From Fidelibacterota bacterium (lineage in GTDB: Bacteria > Fidelibacterota > UBA8477 > JABMPR01): a stretch of 60,945 bases of DNA. Under the pieces are notes generated by a model. It was not told where the DNA came from, ran no database searches, and saw nothing but the letters and a program-made list of their open reading frames with translations. The translations under genes and the position numbers were made by a program. Positions 45,734 through 54,851 of the stretch are shown in pieces. The DNA lies in NCBI GenBank assembly GCA_013203185.1, contig JABMOS010000042.1, positions 1 through 60,945 of the forward strand. The letters run 5' to 3'. How positions within the stretch are numbered: position 1 is the stretch's first letter; the number at the start of each line of letters is the position of its first letter.

Positions 45734-46468
45734 ATGAAAAAGTTATTACCCCTTATGCTTTTTATAATGCTGATCTCGGTCCCCAAAACCTATGGCTGAG
45801 GCGTCCCCTTACCGGGCGGTCCGCCCCCACAATGCAGTGATTCAGGCAACCATGATGGCCATGATAGTAGCCCCTTAACACTGGGCATTGGCCTGGGTAC
45901 ACTAAACTCTACGCTCCGTTTTGAAGGAAGTGAAGATGTTGAGATTGAGATGAACTCAATCTCCCTTTCCAGTGCCTGGAGACTCAATGAAAAGTGGTCG
46001 CTCCGCGGAGGATTAGGGTTCATCATGGATGGAACACTCACTCCGCCTGGGCAATCAACCCAAAACGTCCTTCCAGGTGGTGTGCTTGCAGTAGGAGTAG
46101 AATACCTATGGCAACAAGGTGAGGCGTATAAACCATATATCGATTTTTCAGTCTTCATGAGTGCATCTTCTGCCAGTGTTGAGGATCCCAATTCAGAGGA
46201 AACAACCCAATACTTTTCTTCAGATTTAAGAGTGGGTGCACGGGCTAGCTGGATAATTAAAGATAAAGTTTTCCCATATCTGACAACCCGTGTTTTTGCA
46301 GGCCCTGTAAGTTGGGAGTTAGCCGGAGAAGATGTAATCGGAACCGATATTCATCACTACCAGGTTGCTCTGGGAACAGCTATTCAATTTGGCAAGACAG
46401 GCACATTTGTGGAATACTCAGGTCTTGGAGAAAAGGCCTTAAGTGTAGGGCTGAGTTACGCCTGGTAA
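45734..46468 (+). pseudogene. Outer-membrane beta-barrel gene interrupted by an in-frame TGA
   Basis: A signal-peptide start (MKKLLPLMLFIMLISVPKTYG) with AAAAGG upstream runs into a TGA at 45797-45799 (codon 22), and the same frame continues open for 223 codons to a TAA at 46468. The downstream part (LTLGIGLGTLNSTLRFEG, WSLRGGLGFIMDG, YIDFSVFM, LSVGLSYAW) is a small beta-barrel of OmpA/OprF-like or 'outer membrane beta-barrel' type with the usual aromatic end. One base change would restore the frame. It may be a recent pseudogene, an assembly error, or read-through; starting at the ATG at 45950 would lose the signal peptide and first strands. Confidence 0.7.
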
Positions 46469-46561
46469 CATATATTGTTGAAACATCATGAGGCGCATGA
46501 CGTTTAGTCTGAGTCATATGGACAGATGTTTCAAAGCCGGACCAATGAAGGATGCACTGCA

Positions 46562-47086
46562 ATGCCATTCGATGCCCAACCCACTTTAACAGGAGTGAAC
46601 CTCAGACTCAGACCACTTCGAGCCAATGATTTCGATGATCTCTTCGCTGTGGCATCTGACCCCTTGATCTGGGAGCAGCATCCAGCCTCCAATCGCTACA
46701 TCCCTGCAGTCTTTAAAACTTTATTCCAGGAGTCAATGGAATCGGGCGGTGCACTGATTGTACAGGATGTCCAGAGTCAGCAGGCAATTGGCTCATCGCG
46801 CTTTCATGGCTATGATGAGGCAAAAAGTGAGGTTGAAATCGGCTGGACGTTTCTGGCTCGTTCCTATTGGGGGGGACGATATAATGCAGAACTGAAGCAT
46901 CTTATGCTGGAACATGCATTTCAGTTTGTGAGGAGTGTTGTTTTTCTGGTAGGTCCTCATAATATCCGTTCTCAGAGGGCTGTTGAAAAGATTGGCGGCG
47001 TGCAGGATGGTTCCAGATTTGATGGAAGTGGACGCGAAAGTATTGTCTATAAGATTACTCCCAAATCATTCAGGTATGAGTCCTGA
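46562..47086 (+). CDS. GNAT-family acetyltransferase (RimJ/RimL-like)
   Basis: A cytoplasmic protein of 174 residues from the ATG at 46562, with GAAGGA upstream; 12 more codons are open 5' but the RBS favours this start. The GNAT fold of the Acetyltransf_3/RimL type is seen in LRLRPLRANDFDDLFAVASD, AIGSSRFHGYD, EVEIGWTFLARSYWGGRYN and the acetyl-CoA loop/late helix region NIRSQRAVEKIGGVQ. Such enzymes acetylate amino groups of proteins or small molecules; the substrate is unknown. A 10-bp inverted repeat precedes the gene. Confidence 0.85.
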   Translation: MPFDAQPTLTGVNLRLRPLRANDFDDLFAVASDPLIWEQHPASNRYIPAVFKTLFQESMESGGALIVQDVQSQQAIGSSRFHGYDEAKSEVEIGWTFLARSYWGGRYNAELKHLMLEHAFQFVRSVVFLVGPHNIRSQRAVEKIGGVQDGSRFDGSGRESIVYKITPKSFRYES

Positions 47087-47130
47087 CCGGGATCAGCCAG
47101 GTAGAGCGCAACCAAATAAACGAGGGAATT

Positions 47131-47457
47131 ATGCAAAAAATATTGGCTTCTCATGCTCCAGCTTTAAAGAATATTCAGTCAAAAATAGAACAAGAATTCA
47201 AGATTTCAGCTGACAAGATCAAGCCAGTGAACTTCTCAATTTCAGATGGTGATGTGATGACCTTCCAGCTAGCCTTTCAATATCCAAACCCAGATGGTCT
47301 TAAAGAAATATTGCTTGATTTAGAACTAAGGGGAAATGCTCCAGACACCTTGTATTTTGAGACACTCAACGGTCTAAAAGGATATGAAGCATCAAATGAC
47401 TATCATGGACTGGAAAACGAGATTGTCAAATACATCTCAATCAAAGTGGACGATTAA
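47131..47457 (+). CDS. Small conserved-looking cytoplasmic protein, unknown
   Basis: A soluble protein of 108 residues with GAGGGAA about 5 nt before its ATG, so translation is likely. It begins with a helical segment (ILASHAPALKNIQSKIEQEF) and continues with mixed strands (VMTFQLAFQYPNP; EILLDLELRGNAPDTLYFE). I recognise no family. It lies 44 nt after the acetyltransferase gene and 24 nt before the DoxX-like gene on the same strand, probably in one transcript. Confidence 0.6.
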   Translation: MQKILASHAPALKNIQSKIEQEFKISADKIKPVNFSISDGDVMTFQLAFQYPNPDGLKEILLDLELRGNAPDTLYFETLNGLKGYEASNDYHGLENEIVKYISIKVDD

Positions 47458-47481
47458 TTTTCGGGAATTAAGGACTTAATT

Positions 47482-47937
47482 ATGACTTTTGATGAAATAG
47501 ACAGCAAGATTTCTACCTTTATGGAGCGCTGGGGTATCCTGGCAGTTCGTATATCATTTGGAATCATTTTTATCTGGTTTGGTATTCTAAAGCCCCTTGG
47601 TATATCCTCGGCTGAACCCCTGGTTCTTGCCACAGTGCCCTGGCTACCAGTATTCGAGGGAGAAACCTGGGTTTCCATCATTGGTTGGTGGGAAGTATTA
47701 ATTGGCGTGGCCTTCCTTTTTAAGCGAACCATTCGTATAGCCATTGGTCTACTTGCACTTCAGATGGTAGGGACCTTTTTACCCCTGGTCATGCTTCCAG
47801 AGATCACTTTTCAAGCCGGTTACTTCCCATATGGACCCACCATGGAAGGACAATATATTATCAAAAACCTCATGATAATTTCTGCAGCATTGGTGGTAGG
47901 GGGTACAGTTCGACGCTTCGAGCACGAGTCCAAATGA
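47482..47937 (+). CDS. DoxX-like/DUF417-like four-helix membrane protein
   Basis: An inner-membrane protein of 151 residues with four predicted membrane helices. The block AVRISFGIIFIWFGILKPLG and the later IIGWWEVLIGVAFLF and LLALQMVGTFLPL match the DoxX/DUF417 superfamily. These are small proteins linked in other organisms to thiol or quinone redox functions, but the role here is unknown. The gene follows the small unknown protein by 24 nt. Confidence 0.78.
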   Translation: MTFDEIDSKISTFMERWGILAVRISFGIIFIWFGILKPLGISSAEPLVLATVPWLPVFEGETWVSIIGWWEVLIGVAFLFKRTIRIAIGLLALQMVGTFLPLVMLPEITFQAGYFPYGPTMEGQYIIKNLMIISAALVVGGTVRRFEHESK

Positions 47938-48024
47938 TGGTGTCAATTCAATTTTTCATTTAATGTTGATTAAGAACCCTACATTTTTTAAAATGGATAA
48001 AACTGACTCCATATTTAGTAGCGA

Positions 48025-49281
48025 ATGACAAACATGAATAAATCAGATACAGAATTAATTGGGAATGAATATATCGCTGAAAATTTTAACAGTGATCAGT
48101 TTCAGGAAATATCAAATCACCTCCTGAAAGAAAATGTATCGATTTTAATTCCAGATGGAGATAGTGACTTTGCTCTGCCTGTGATCGAATGTTTGTCTCG
48201 AATACCAAAAATAAAGATAGTTGTTCTTTCGCATAATCGTTGGTCCATTGCCCGCTTCACAAAGCATAATATTGTTTATAGGTACAGTGAATTGGCAGAG
48301 ACCGAAGCCGGTTGGATAGATGCCCTAATCTCCCTCATGAGTGAACTGGAAATAGATATGGTATTGCCTGTTGATCAATATACCATCGGGAATCTCACCT
48401 GCCATAAAACCCTGTTTCATCAAACAGATCGCAGAATATCAGTACCTCCTGTTAGCTCATTTGAAATTGCTACTGATAAATGGCTGCAAGCAGAATTGAT
48501 GATGAACAATCATCTGTCGACTCCCTATACAATATTGATTGATTCCCTGAAAAAGATCGAAGCCGGTCTATCTGAAATAAGCTATCCAGTGCTCACAAAA
48601 CCCAGAAAATCGAGTAATGGAGAAGGAATCATTCTCTGGAACGACAAAGCAAATTTACTCAGATATCTCAGAGAGGAAGCACAGTTATCAGAAATTGTCA
48701 TTCAATCCTATGTTAAAGGTGGAGGTGTCGATTGTAGTGTTCTCTGCCGGGATGGTGTCATATTAGCGTATACCATTCAAGAGTCAGTATTGCCTGGCAA
48801 TCGACCATTTGGCCCAGCAGGAAGTATTCGTTTTGCTCAAAACGAGGAAGTACTGTCTTTAGCGGAAGGTCTTATCAAGTCACTGAGCTGGTCAGGAATG
48901 GCACATATTGACATGATTTACGATGAAGATGAAAAAAAGTATAAAATCATCGAAATTAATCCACGATATTGGGCCTCTTTACTAGGCTCTCTGAGTGTGG
49001 GAGTAAATTTTCCTTATTTGGCCTGTCTTGATCATCTGGGGGTACAATTCTTAAAGCCACCATACCGATCTGAGCCCTATCTGAGCGGTCGCGCCCTATT
49101 TCGCATATTTTTAAAGAACCCTTTTTCCTCATCAGCAAGAAGTGTTGGTTTCAAGAAGACCAGTCTGAAATATATTTTGAGCGACCCCTTACCAACCCTT
49201 GTCAAAATGTTAAGAAAAATCTATCGTCTCTCCTCAAAAAAACTTAGCTCCAGCCAGTCTGTACCTATCACTGACCACTAA
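48025..49281 (+). CDS. ATP-grasp ligase-like protein
   Basis: A cytoplasmic protein of 418 residues. An N-terminal Rossmann-like part (ILIPDGDSDFALPVIECLSR; VVLSHNRWSIARFTKHN) precedes an ATP-grasp domain (about 150-340) with DKWLQAELMMNN, YPVLTKPRKSSNGEGI, IVIQSYVKGGGVDCSV, HIDMIYDEDEKKYKIIEINP and RYW, including the magnesium-binding EINPR. It resembles the carbamoyl-phosphate-synthase-like ATP-grasp proteins that couple carboxylate and amine substrates, but the product is unknown. Two ATGs (48025, 48034) are possible; neither has a clear RBS. It stands alone between GNAT/DoxX and the penicillin acylase gene. Confidence 0.85.
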   Translation: MTNMNKSDTELIGNEYIAENFNSDQFQEISNHLLKENVSILIPDGDSDFALPVIECLSRIPKIKIVVLSHNRWSIARFTKHNIVYRYSELAETEAGWIDALISLMSELEIDMVLPVDQYTIGNLTCHKTLFHQTDRRISVPPVSSFEIATDKWLQAELMMNNHLSTPYTILIDSLKKIEAGLSEISYPVLTKPRKSSNGEGIILWNDKANLLRYLREEAQLSEIVIQSYVKGGGVDCSVLCRDGVILAYTIQESVLPGNRPFGPAGSIRFAQNEEVLSLAEGLIKSLSWSGMAHIDMIYDEDEKKYKIIEINPRYWASLLGSLSVGVNFPYLACLDHLGVQFLKPPYRSEPYLSGRALFRIFLKNPFSSSARSVGFKKTSLKYILSDPLPTLVKMLRKIYRLSSKKLSSSQSVPITDH

Positions 49282-49439
49282 TCAACCAGTATGAGTCTTC
49301 ATACAAAATGATCCGCGAGGTGCTTGTTTGCTTCAAATGTCGCATACAGGCTACCCGTGCATCTCGGGGCTTGATTTCTCATGGACTATCCTCTCGAAAA
49401 AGGTAGATTTCCAGCATAACTAATTCAGGAGATCGGGAC

Positions 49440-51863
49440 ATGAAAAAGCTATGGATGGCACTGGTTATCATTGTGATATTGGTGCTCGTTGTATTCGCGT
49501 GGTTAAAATTTTCATATTTGAGGGGACCTCTGACTATCAATGAGGGTGAGTTAAATCTACCTCAGCTTTCTGCTCCTGTCACGGTATATACTGACGACTA
49601 TGGCGTGCCCCATGTCTATGCTGAAAATGAAGAAGATCTTTTTTTCGCAGCTGGTTATATCCAGGCTTCTGAGAGACTGTACAAAATGGATGTCATTGCC
49701 AGGGCAGTGGAAGGTCGACTGGCAGAAGCTTTTGGACCAGATCTCATCGATGATGATAAGTATCTGAGAGTCTGGGGTTTTCATCGCATTGCTAAAAACA
49801 GTATTAATAACATGTCTGCTGAGACCCGCACTATTCTTGAACGGGGGCTGGAAGGTATAAATGCCTACATTGATAATCATGAGGATGATCTTCCCGTAGA
49901 ATTCAAGATTGCAGGACACAAGCCCATCCACTGGACCCTGGAACATGTGATTGGATATGCACGACTTATGGGACACGATCTCTGCCTGGCCTGGATGCCG
50001 GAAGTCATTTTTGGTGGCGTTCTTGACAAGCTGGGCGATGAACTGGCCCGCGAACTCTACCCGGTCTATCCAGATACCAAACCTTACATCGTTCCCCAAA
50101 CGCCTAAAAATTTTAGTGCCGTTGCCGAATCCATGTTCCGGAGCGAAAAGAGAATTCGAGAAATTACGGGAGCCACGGGATCACATATCGGAAGCAATAG
50201 CTGGGTTCTGGGTGGCGGAATGACTAAGAGTGGCAAGCCCATCCTGGCCAATGATCCCCATTTAGCGTTTTCCCAGCCTCCTGTCTGGTTTGAGATGCAT
50301 CTGGTAGGTGGACGCTTCGATGTTGCCGGCGTCACGCTGGCAGGCGTTCCCGTAGTCATTCTGGGCCAGAATCAGCACTACGCCTGGGGTTTTACCAACG
50401 TCATGGTGGATGACACTGACTTTTATGTTGAGGTCACCGATGATGCCCACCCCGATCAATATTTTTATGATGGTGAATGGCGAGACATGGTCATTCACGA
50501 AGAGATCATTAATGTAAAGGGGGAGGAACCTGTGGTTCATATCGTCAGGGAAACCATTCACGGACCCATCATCAATGATGTCCATGCCGTATTAAAGGCC
50601 AATGAATCAGCTCCTGTGTCCATGTCCTGGGTGGGGAATTATCTGACCAATGAGGTCGATGCCTTTATCGGACTGAATACTGCCAGGAATTGGGATGAAT
50701 TTTCCACCGCCGTAGAGAAATTCTGGATTCCCGGACAAAATATGATTTATGCCGACTTGGAAGGTAATATTGGCTGGAGACCTGCCGTTGCCTTGCCCCT
50801 GAGAGCGCCTGGAACGGGATTGGTTCCACTCCCAGGAGATGATCCCAAATGGGACTGGCAAGGATTTGTACCCTTTGAGGAAATGCCTTTCCAGTACAAT
50901 CCTGATCAGGGCTATATCGCCACAGCCAACAATAAAACCATTGGTGATGAATTCCCTTATTACATCAGTGCTTACTGGGAGCCACCTGCCAGGGCAAATC
51001 GTATCAATGAGATGTTGAGCGTTCCAAATAAGAAGTACAATGTCCAGGATATGCAGGCTATTCAGAATGATTTTCTATCTGATCATGCCCGGGATTTGAC
51101 CCCTTTATTTTTGGATTTATTAAGTGAAAGCAAATTCAACAATCCCAATGCTACTGCAGCTGTGGACGCACTGAAAAACTGGGATTATATCATGGGTAAA
51201 AACTCACTCCAGGCTACAGTGTTTAATGTGCTTTGGGTGAGATTTGCCTACAATCTTTATGGTGATGAAATGGACCTCATAGGACCTGAGTTCAAGGAGG
51301 GTTTCTTTAAGCTGGCCAATATCGCCATCCGCAATGCCATCTATCTTCTGGATGAGATACCCACATCAGCCTGGTTTGATGATGTTTCTACTGAGAATAT
51401 TGTTGAGACTTCCACAGATATCCTGGAACGATCACTTCAAGAAGCGGTGTCTGATCTTGAGGAGCGCTTTGGTCCTGATACTGAGGATTGGGTATGGGCC
51501 GAAATGCACACCCTCACCCACAAACATCCCCTGGCTCAGGTGAAAATTCTGGATTGGATGTTGAATTTGAATGTCGGTCCTTTCCCTGCAGCTGGTTCTG
51601 GTACCACCGTCAATAATATGGAATATCGTATGTACAATCCATATGATGTCGTGTTGGGGCCATCAGTTCGTCATATCTATGATTTTGCAGACTTTGACAA
51701 AGGTAGTCTCAGCGTATTGCCTACAGGACAATCAGGCAACCCTCGCTCTGACCATTATGCCGATCAAGCCGAGATGTACAACACGGGTCAGTACCGGGTA
51801 TTTCCCATTAATGAGGAAGTGATTAAAAATGCCGGGTACAAAAAGTTAATGATGGTCCCCTAA
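49440..51863 (+). CDS. Penicillin acylase-family (S45) Ntn hydrolase
   Basis: A protein of 807 residues with an N-terminal membrane anchor or signal (MALVIIVILVLVVFAWLKF) and AGGAGA before the ATG. The alpha chain has PVTVYTDDYGVPHVYAENEE and AAGYIQASERLYKMD; the autoprocessing site is G-S252 in HIGSNSWVLGG, where Ser252 becomes the N-terminal nucleophile of the beta chain. DPHLAFSQPPVWFEMHL and HYAWGFTNVMVDDTDFY are also family blocks, with an Asn in the beta chain expected to complete the active site. It hydrolyses amides such as acyl-homoserine lactones, acyl-peptides or beta-lactams; the substrate is not determined. Periplasmic. A hairpin follows the stop. Confidence 0.92.
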   Translation: MKKLWMALVIIVILVLVVFAWLKFSYLRGPLTINEGELNLPQLSAPVTVYTDDYGVPHVYAENEEDLFFAAGYIQASERLYKMDVIARAVEGRLAEAFGPDLIDDDKYLRVWGFHRIAKNSINNMSAETRTILERGLEGINAYIDNHEDDLPVEFKIAGHKPIHWTLEHVIGYARLMGHDLCLAWMPEVIFGGVLDKLGDELARELYPVYPDTKPYIVPQTPKNFSAVAESMFRSEKRIREITGATGSHIGSNSWVLGGGMTKSGKPILANDPHLAFSQPPVWFEMHLVGGRFDVAGVTLAGVPVVILGQNQHYAWGFTNVMVDDTDFYVEVTDDAHPDQYFYDGEWRDMVIHEEIINVKGEEPVVHIVRETIHGPIINDVHAVLKANESAPVSMSWVGNYLTNEVDAFIGLNTARNWDEFSTAVEKFWIPGQNMIYADLEGNIGWRPAVALPLRAPGTGLVPLPGDDPKWDWQGFVPFEEMPFQYNPDQGYIATANNKTIGDEFPYYISAYWEPPARANRINEMLSVPNKKYNVQDMQAIQNDFLSDHARDLTPLFLDLLSESKFNNPNATAAVDALKNWDYIMGKNSLQATVFNVLWVRFAYNLYGDEMDLIGPEFKEGFFKLANIAIRNAIYLLDEIPTSAWFDDVSTENIVETSTDILERSLQEAVSDLEERFGPDTEDWVWAEMHTLTHKHPLAQVKILDWMLNLNVGPFPAAGSGTTVNNMEYRMYNPYDVVLGPSVRHIYDFADFDKGSLSVLPTGQSGNPRSDHYADQAEMYNTGQYRVFPINEEVIKNAGYKKLMMVP

Positions 51864-51874
51864 TTCAAGTCATC

Positions 51875-51909
51875 AATCAGGCGGGGAATAAACCTCTCCT
51901 CGCCTGATT
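51875..51909 (+). terminator. Terminator-like hairpin after the acylase gene
   Basis: AATCAGGCGGGGA (51875-51887) pairs with TCCTCGCCTGATT (51897-51909), 13 bp with one G-U pair and a 9-nt loop, 12 nt after the stop. A T-run is lacking, so it may only protect the transcript end. Confidence 0.6.
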
Positions 51910-51950
51910 CCTGATCTTGTGATACAAATTTCCCACAGTATTTTGCCCTC

Positions 51951-52814
51951 ATGATTATCTATCTGCTCTCAGTCCTGGTTCTAATGCTATTGTTGTACCA
52001 TTTCTTTATCTGGAAACCTCTGGATACCTCAGTTCTGTATAAGAAACATCCCTACCTCCTTTTTGGACATCGTGGCTCGCCTTTACACGAGCCTGAAAAT
52101 ACCATTGCTGCTTTCAAGATGGCTATTGCCGATGGGTGTAACGCCATTGAATTGGATGTTCACCGAACCCGTGATGGGCATTTGGTTGTTTTTCATGATG
52201 ACACATTAGAAAGAACCAGCAATGGAACCGGTCGTGTAGCCGAGCATACACTGGCTGAGCTCCAGGTTCTCAACGCCGCCAAAGAATGGGAGGGGAGAGA
52301 GGAACGTATCCCCTTGCTTCAAGAGGTTGTTGATGCGCTGCCGGATAGCACAATTTTTAATTTTGAGATCAAGAATTTCTCATTCTTTTCAGAGCAACGC
52401 ACTGAATTAGAATTGATCAGGTTTATTCATGAGAACAAAATGCGAGACAGGGTTATCCTCTCATCCTTCAATCCGTTAAACATCTGGCGTGTGAAAATGT
52501 CTGATCCCATGATATTTACGGCATTGCTGTGGTTTAATCCCAGTATTTTATCCCTGAGACATCCACTGGGAGTGCACCTTTCCCACCCCGATCTTTTCCA
52601 TCCTTTTGAGGAAAACGTGAATTGGGGTGTCAAGTTCTGGTCGAGAGTAAAGAAAATACCCATGCATGTCTGGGTGGTGAACGATGCAGAAACAATGAAG
52701 ATTTTTGCCAAGGATCCCATGATCAAGGGAATCATGTCTGATGATACCAAATTGTTGATTGAGACAGTAGGAGATAAGCTTCTCCCTGAAGTGCCTGTAC
52801 CAGGCCCACTATAA
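51951..52814 (+). CDS. Membrane-anchored glycerophosphodiester phosphodiesterase
   Basis: A protein of 287 residues with an N-terminal membrane segment (residues about 2-20) and a GDPD TIM barrel. Catalytic and metal residues are visible in GHRGSPLHEPENT (first His), AIELDVHRTRDG (Glu-x-Asp) and FHDDTLERTSNGTG (second His). Later blocks are IFNFEIKN, RVILSSFNP and HVWVVNDAETM. The enzyme hydrolyses glycerophosphodiesters to glycerol-3-phosphate and an alcohol, usually in lipid turnover. Location is inner membrane, catalytic domain outside or inside undetermined. Confidence 0.92.
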   Translation: MIIYLLSVLVLMLLLYHFFIWKPLDTSVLYKKHPYLLFGHRGSPLHEPENTIAAFKMAIADGCNAIELDVHRTRDGHLVVFHDDTLERTSNGTGRVAEHTLAELQVLNAAKEWEGREERIPLLQEVVDALPDSTIFNFEIKNFSFFSEQRTELELIRFIHENKMRDRVILSSFNPLNIWRVKMSDPMIFTALLWFNPSILSLRHPLGVHLSHPDLFHPFEENVNWGVKFWSRVKKIPMHVWVVNDAETMKIFAKDPMIKGIMSDDTKLLIETVGDKLLPEVPVPGPL

Positions 52815-52925
52815 AACCTGAGTTTCATTAATCGGAATAATAATAATTCTTGCTAATCGTGCAGGAATTAATCACTTTGTAATGCGAAGTACTTTTTAGA
52901 ACAATTGAACACTTCGAGAGGGAAT

Positions 52926-53486
52926 ATGAACGATCAAATTGAAATGATAGACCAGGTTTTAAGGGAGCTGCAAAAAAATATAGCTCAGCGAGCCGTTGAT
53001 TTTTTTCGCATCGGATGGGTCATTTTCCTGGGCGGTTTATTGCACTACCTCCTGGCCTATATGAATAGATACGATTTGATCCAGATCGTCTGGATCATTG
53101 TCCCTGGGCTTTGCATTCTCGTAGGTATTATCTCCAATAGTAGGCGATCTGATTACACGGACCTGTCCACCAGTGGAAAACTCCTGGTCAACGTGTGGGG
53201 CATTGTTGGTGTTAGCATGATATACCTTAGCCTAATCGCACCCCGTCTTGGCTATATCCCACCGGAAATGGGAATTCCTATGGTCTTCATATGCATGTTT
53301 ATTTCAGTCTCTATAACCGGCCTGGCCATTAAGCATGCACCAACTATTATTTTAAGCGTCCTTTGGCTCGCAGCATCTGTTGCCGCTTCAGCTCTGGATC
53401 CAATATTTCATATCCATATCTTGATGGCTGTTGTACTGCTGGCTTTTCTTTTGCCATCCTATCTCATTCAGGCGAAATACCTCTAA
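52926..53486 (+). CDS. Small integral membrane protein next to a winged-helix regulator
   Basis: A protein of 186 residues from the ATG at 52926, preceded by GAGAGGGA; the longer TTG frame has no such signal. After a short soluble N-terminus (NDQIEMIDQVLRELQKNI) there are about six membrane segments (WVIFLGGLLHYLLAYM, IVWIIVPGLCILVGII and so on). No family was recognised. It stops 5 nt before the winged-helix gene, a layout in which the soluble helix and the regulator often act as one sensing unit; that is inference. Confidence 0.7.
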   Translation: MNDQIEMIDQVLRELQKNIAQRAVDFFRIGWVIFLGGLLHYLLAYMNRYDLIQIVWIIVPGLCILVGIISNSRRSDYTDLSTSGKLLVNVWGIVGVSMIYLSLIAPRLGYIPPEMGIPMVFICMFISVSITGLAIKHAPTIILSVLWLAASVAASALDPIFHIHILMAVVLLAFLLPSYLIQAKYL

Positions 53487-53491
53487 GAACT

Positions 53492-53791
53492 ATGCTCGAC
53501 TTCAAGGCCTTAAATCAACTTATTCACGCTCCCATTCGTTTGGGCATCATGACTGTCTTAAGTCAGCAGGAAAATAGTGATTTCAATTTTCTAAAGAAAA
53601 CCTTGGATACTTCAGATGGTAATTTGAGTACACATCTCACAAAGCTAGAGGTCGCAGGTTATATAAAAATTACCAAATCTTTCCGCGATAAATTACCCCA
53701 CACCAGCTATAACTTGACTCCCGAGGGAAAAAGGGAATTATCAACCTATTTATCTCAGATGCGCAACATATTGCAACAATCGGTAGAATGA
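53492..53791 (+). CDS. Winged-helix transcriptional regulator (HTH_27/MarR-like)
   Basis: A protein of 99 residues: MLDFKALNQLIHAPIRLGIM, a recognition region SDGNLSTHLTKLEVAGYIKI and a wing KSFRDKLPHTSYNLTPEGK, with a C-terminal helix. This is the 'winged helix DNA-binding domain' family (PF13601-type), which often pairs with membrane proteins. It starts 5 nt after the membrane-protein gene and 7 nt before the secreted-protein gene, so it may control this transcript and the downstream TonB locus. Confidence 0.85.
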   Translation: MLDFKALNQLIHAPIRLGIMTVLSQQENSDFNFLKKTLDTSDGNLSTHLTKLEVAGYIKITKSFRDKLPHTSYNLTPEGKRELSTYLSQMRNILQQSVE

Positions 53792-53798
53792 TGTTAGA

Positions 53799-54851
53799 AT
53801 GAAAGTTCTAAAATATTTGCATCTGTTCATCTGGTTTTTGAGCTCCCTAATGGCTCAGAATCAGACCTGGACCCAGAAGTTCAAAATCCCCAATATTGAA
53901 ACCTTTATTTCAGATACCCTGAACATTGATGTGGTCCAGGATTCAAGTCTGGATCCATCCTCCAGCTCTATTGAGGTCGTTGACTCCAGAGTACTGGATG
54001 GTTCAATTCTAGGTATTCGCCAGACCAAGAAATACAAATATATTCCTGTGGACCAATATCTGGCCCTGGATCAATCCTTATCAAATCTTTTTCAAACTCA
54101 GTTTGTTCACGACTCCCTGGGTCTGTCTGGTACGCTTCACCTTTCAAAACTCATTTTGTGGAGTGATAATTCCAGCATCAAGCAAAAGGGTCTCTGTCTC
54201 AGCGCTTATACCACCTTTTATGACAGCCTGGATCAACCGGTGAGTGACTGGATCTGGGAAATGCGGGTGAAGCGCGAGAAAAAAGAAGCAGATACACTTT
54301 ATCTCGGTCGTGTGGTTCAGGAATTCGCCAGGGAACAATCCCGGGTGCTTTCTGAAAAGGAGTTCAATTCTGAATTCTATCCATACATTTTCCGACGTCA
54401 ACTCACGGCCTGGTCAGAATTCATTTATTTCGCTGACGGATATGCCATTAATGCTCACTTCAGACTTGATTTCCCTGCAGATCAGGAATCAAAATGGATG
54501 CGTGGCTCACCTGGTTTGTTTTATCGCCGATCAGATATTCACGAGTCCATCGCCATAGGTGGTAAAGATCAGCAGTGGTACCAACGCTTATCGAGACAGT
54601 GGATTACCCAGCTCTCAGGAACATATCGCTTTGGTTTCAATAATTTTGAGCGGGGTCACTTTCAACATCTGGACTACTACAATTTGTTCTATATAAACTT
54701 GTCGGCTCAGGCAAGTATTGAATACCGGCCTGTTTATCACAAGGGTCTATACGGTGGAATGGGCGTATATGCCGGGTACAACATTCTACCCACAGTTATC
54801 CCAGAAGGTGAAATTGGATTCCTCGTAAGAGTGGGAGTATTGTTGCCATGA
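53799..54851 (+). CDS. Secreted protein of a TonB locus, function unknown
   Basis: A protein of 350 residues with a signal peptide cleaved at LMA|QNQ. The middle is rich in charged and beta segments (RQTKKYKYIPVDQYLALDQ; WIWEMRVKREKKEADTL) and the end resembles barrel strands (FNNFERGHFQHLDYYN; GMGVYAGYNILPTV; GEIGFLVRVGVLLP), so it may be a periplasmic/outer-membrane protein. No family recognised. It overlaps the TonB receptor start by ATGA, so it likely shares expression and a functional link with it. Confidence 0.65.
   Translation: MKVLKYLHLFIWFLSSLMAQNQTWTQKFKIPNIETFISDTLNIDVVQDSSLDPSSSSIEVVDSRVLDGSILGIRQTKKYKYIPVDQYLALDQSLSNLFQTQFVHDSLGLSGTLHLSKLILWSDNSSIKQKGLCLSAYTTFYDSLDQPVSDWIWEMRVKREKKEADTLYLGRVVQEFAREQSRVLSEKEFNSEFYPYIFRRQLTAWSEFIYFADGYAINAHFRLDFPADQESKWMRGSPGLFYRRSDIHESIAIGGKDQQWYQRLSRQWITQLSGTYRFGFNNFERGHFQHLDYYNLFYINLSAQASIEYRPVYHKGLYGGMGVYAGYNILPTVIPEGEIGFLVRVGVLLP

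Noticed and set aside
45797-45826. Selenocysteine decoding of the TGA in the barrel gene, with a GGGCG/CGCCC hairpin 15 nt downstream
   Set aside because: The stem is only 5 bp with a 3-nt loop, the site is at a signal-peptide cleavage point rather than a redox centre, and barrel proteins of this kind are not known selenoproteins. A nonsense change or error is simpler.
45790-46191. 133-codon minus-strand frame over the broken barrel gene
   Set aside because: It is low-complexity Ser/Pro-rich, has no start signals, and the plus strand shows a signal peptide and barrel strands in one frame.
47482-47937. DoxX-like protein as a thiosulfate:quinone oxidoreductase subunit
   Set aside because: No DoxA partner or sulfur genes are nearby and DoxX-like proteins are functionally diverse, so only the fold is claimed.
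49557-50099. 180-codon minus-strand frame opposite the penicillin acylase gene
   Set aside because: The acylase frame carries conserved catalytic blocks on the other strand; the antisense product is Cys/Ile-rich with no domain.
53363-53491. 43-codon 5' extension of the winged-helix gene
   Set aside because: It overlaps the membrane-protein gene in another frame and has an unlikely Cys/Ser-rich composition; the ATG at 53492 gives the usual family N-terminus.
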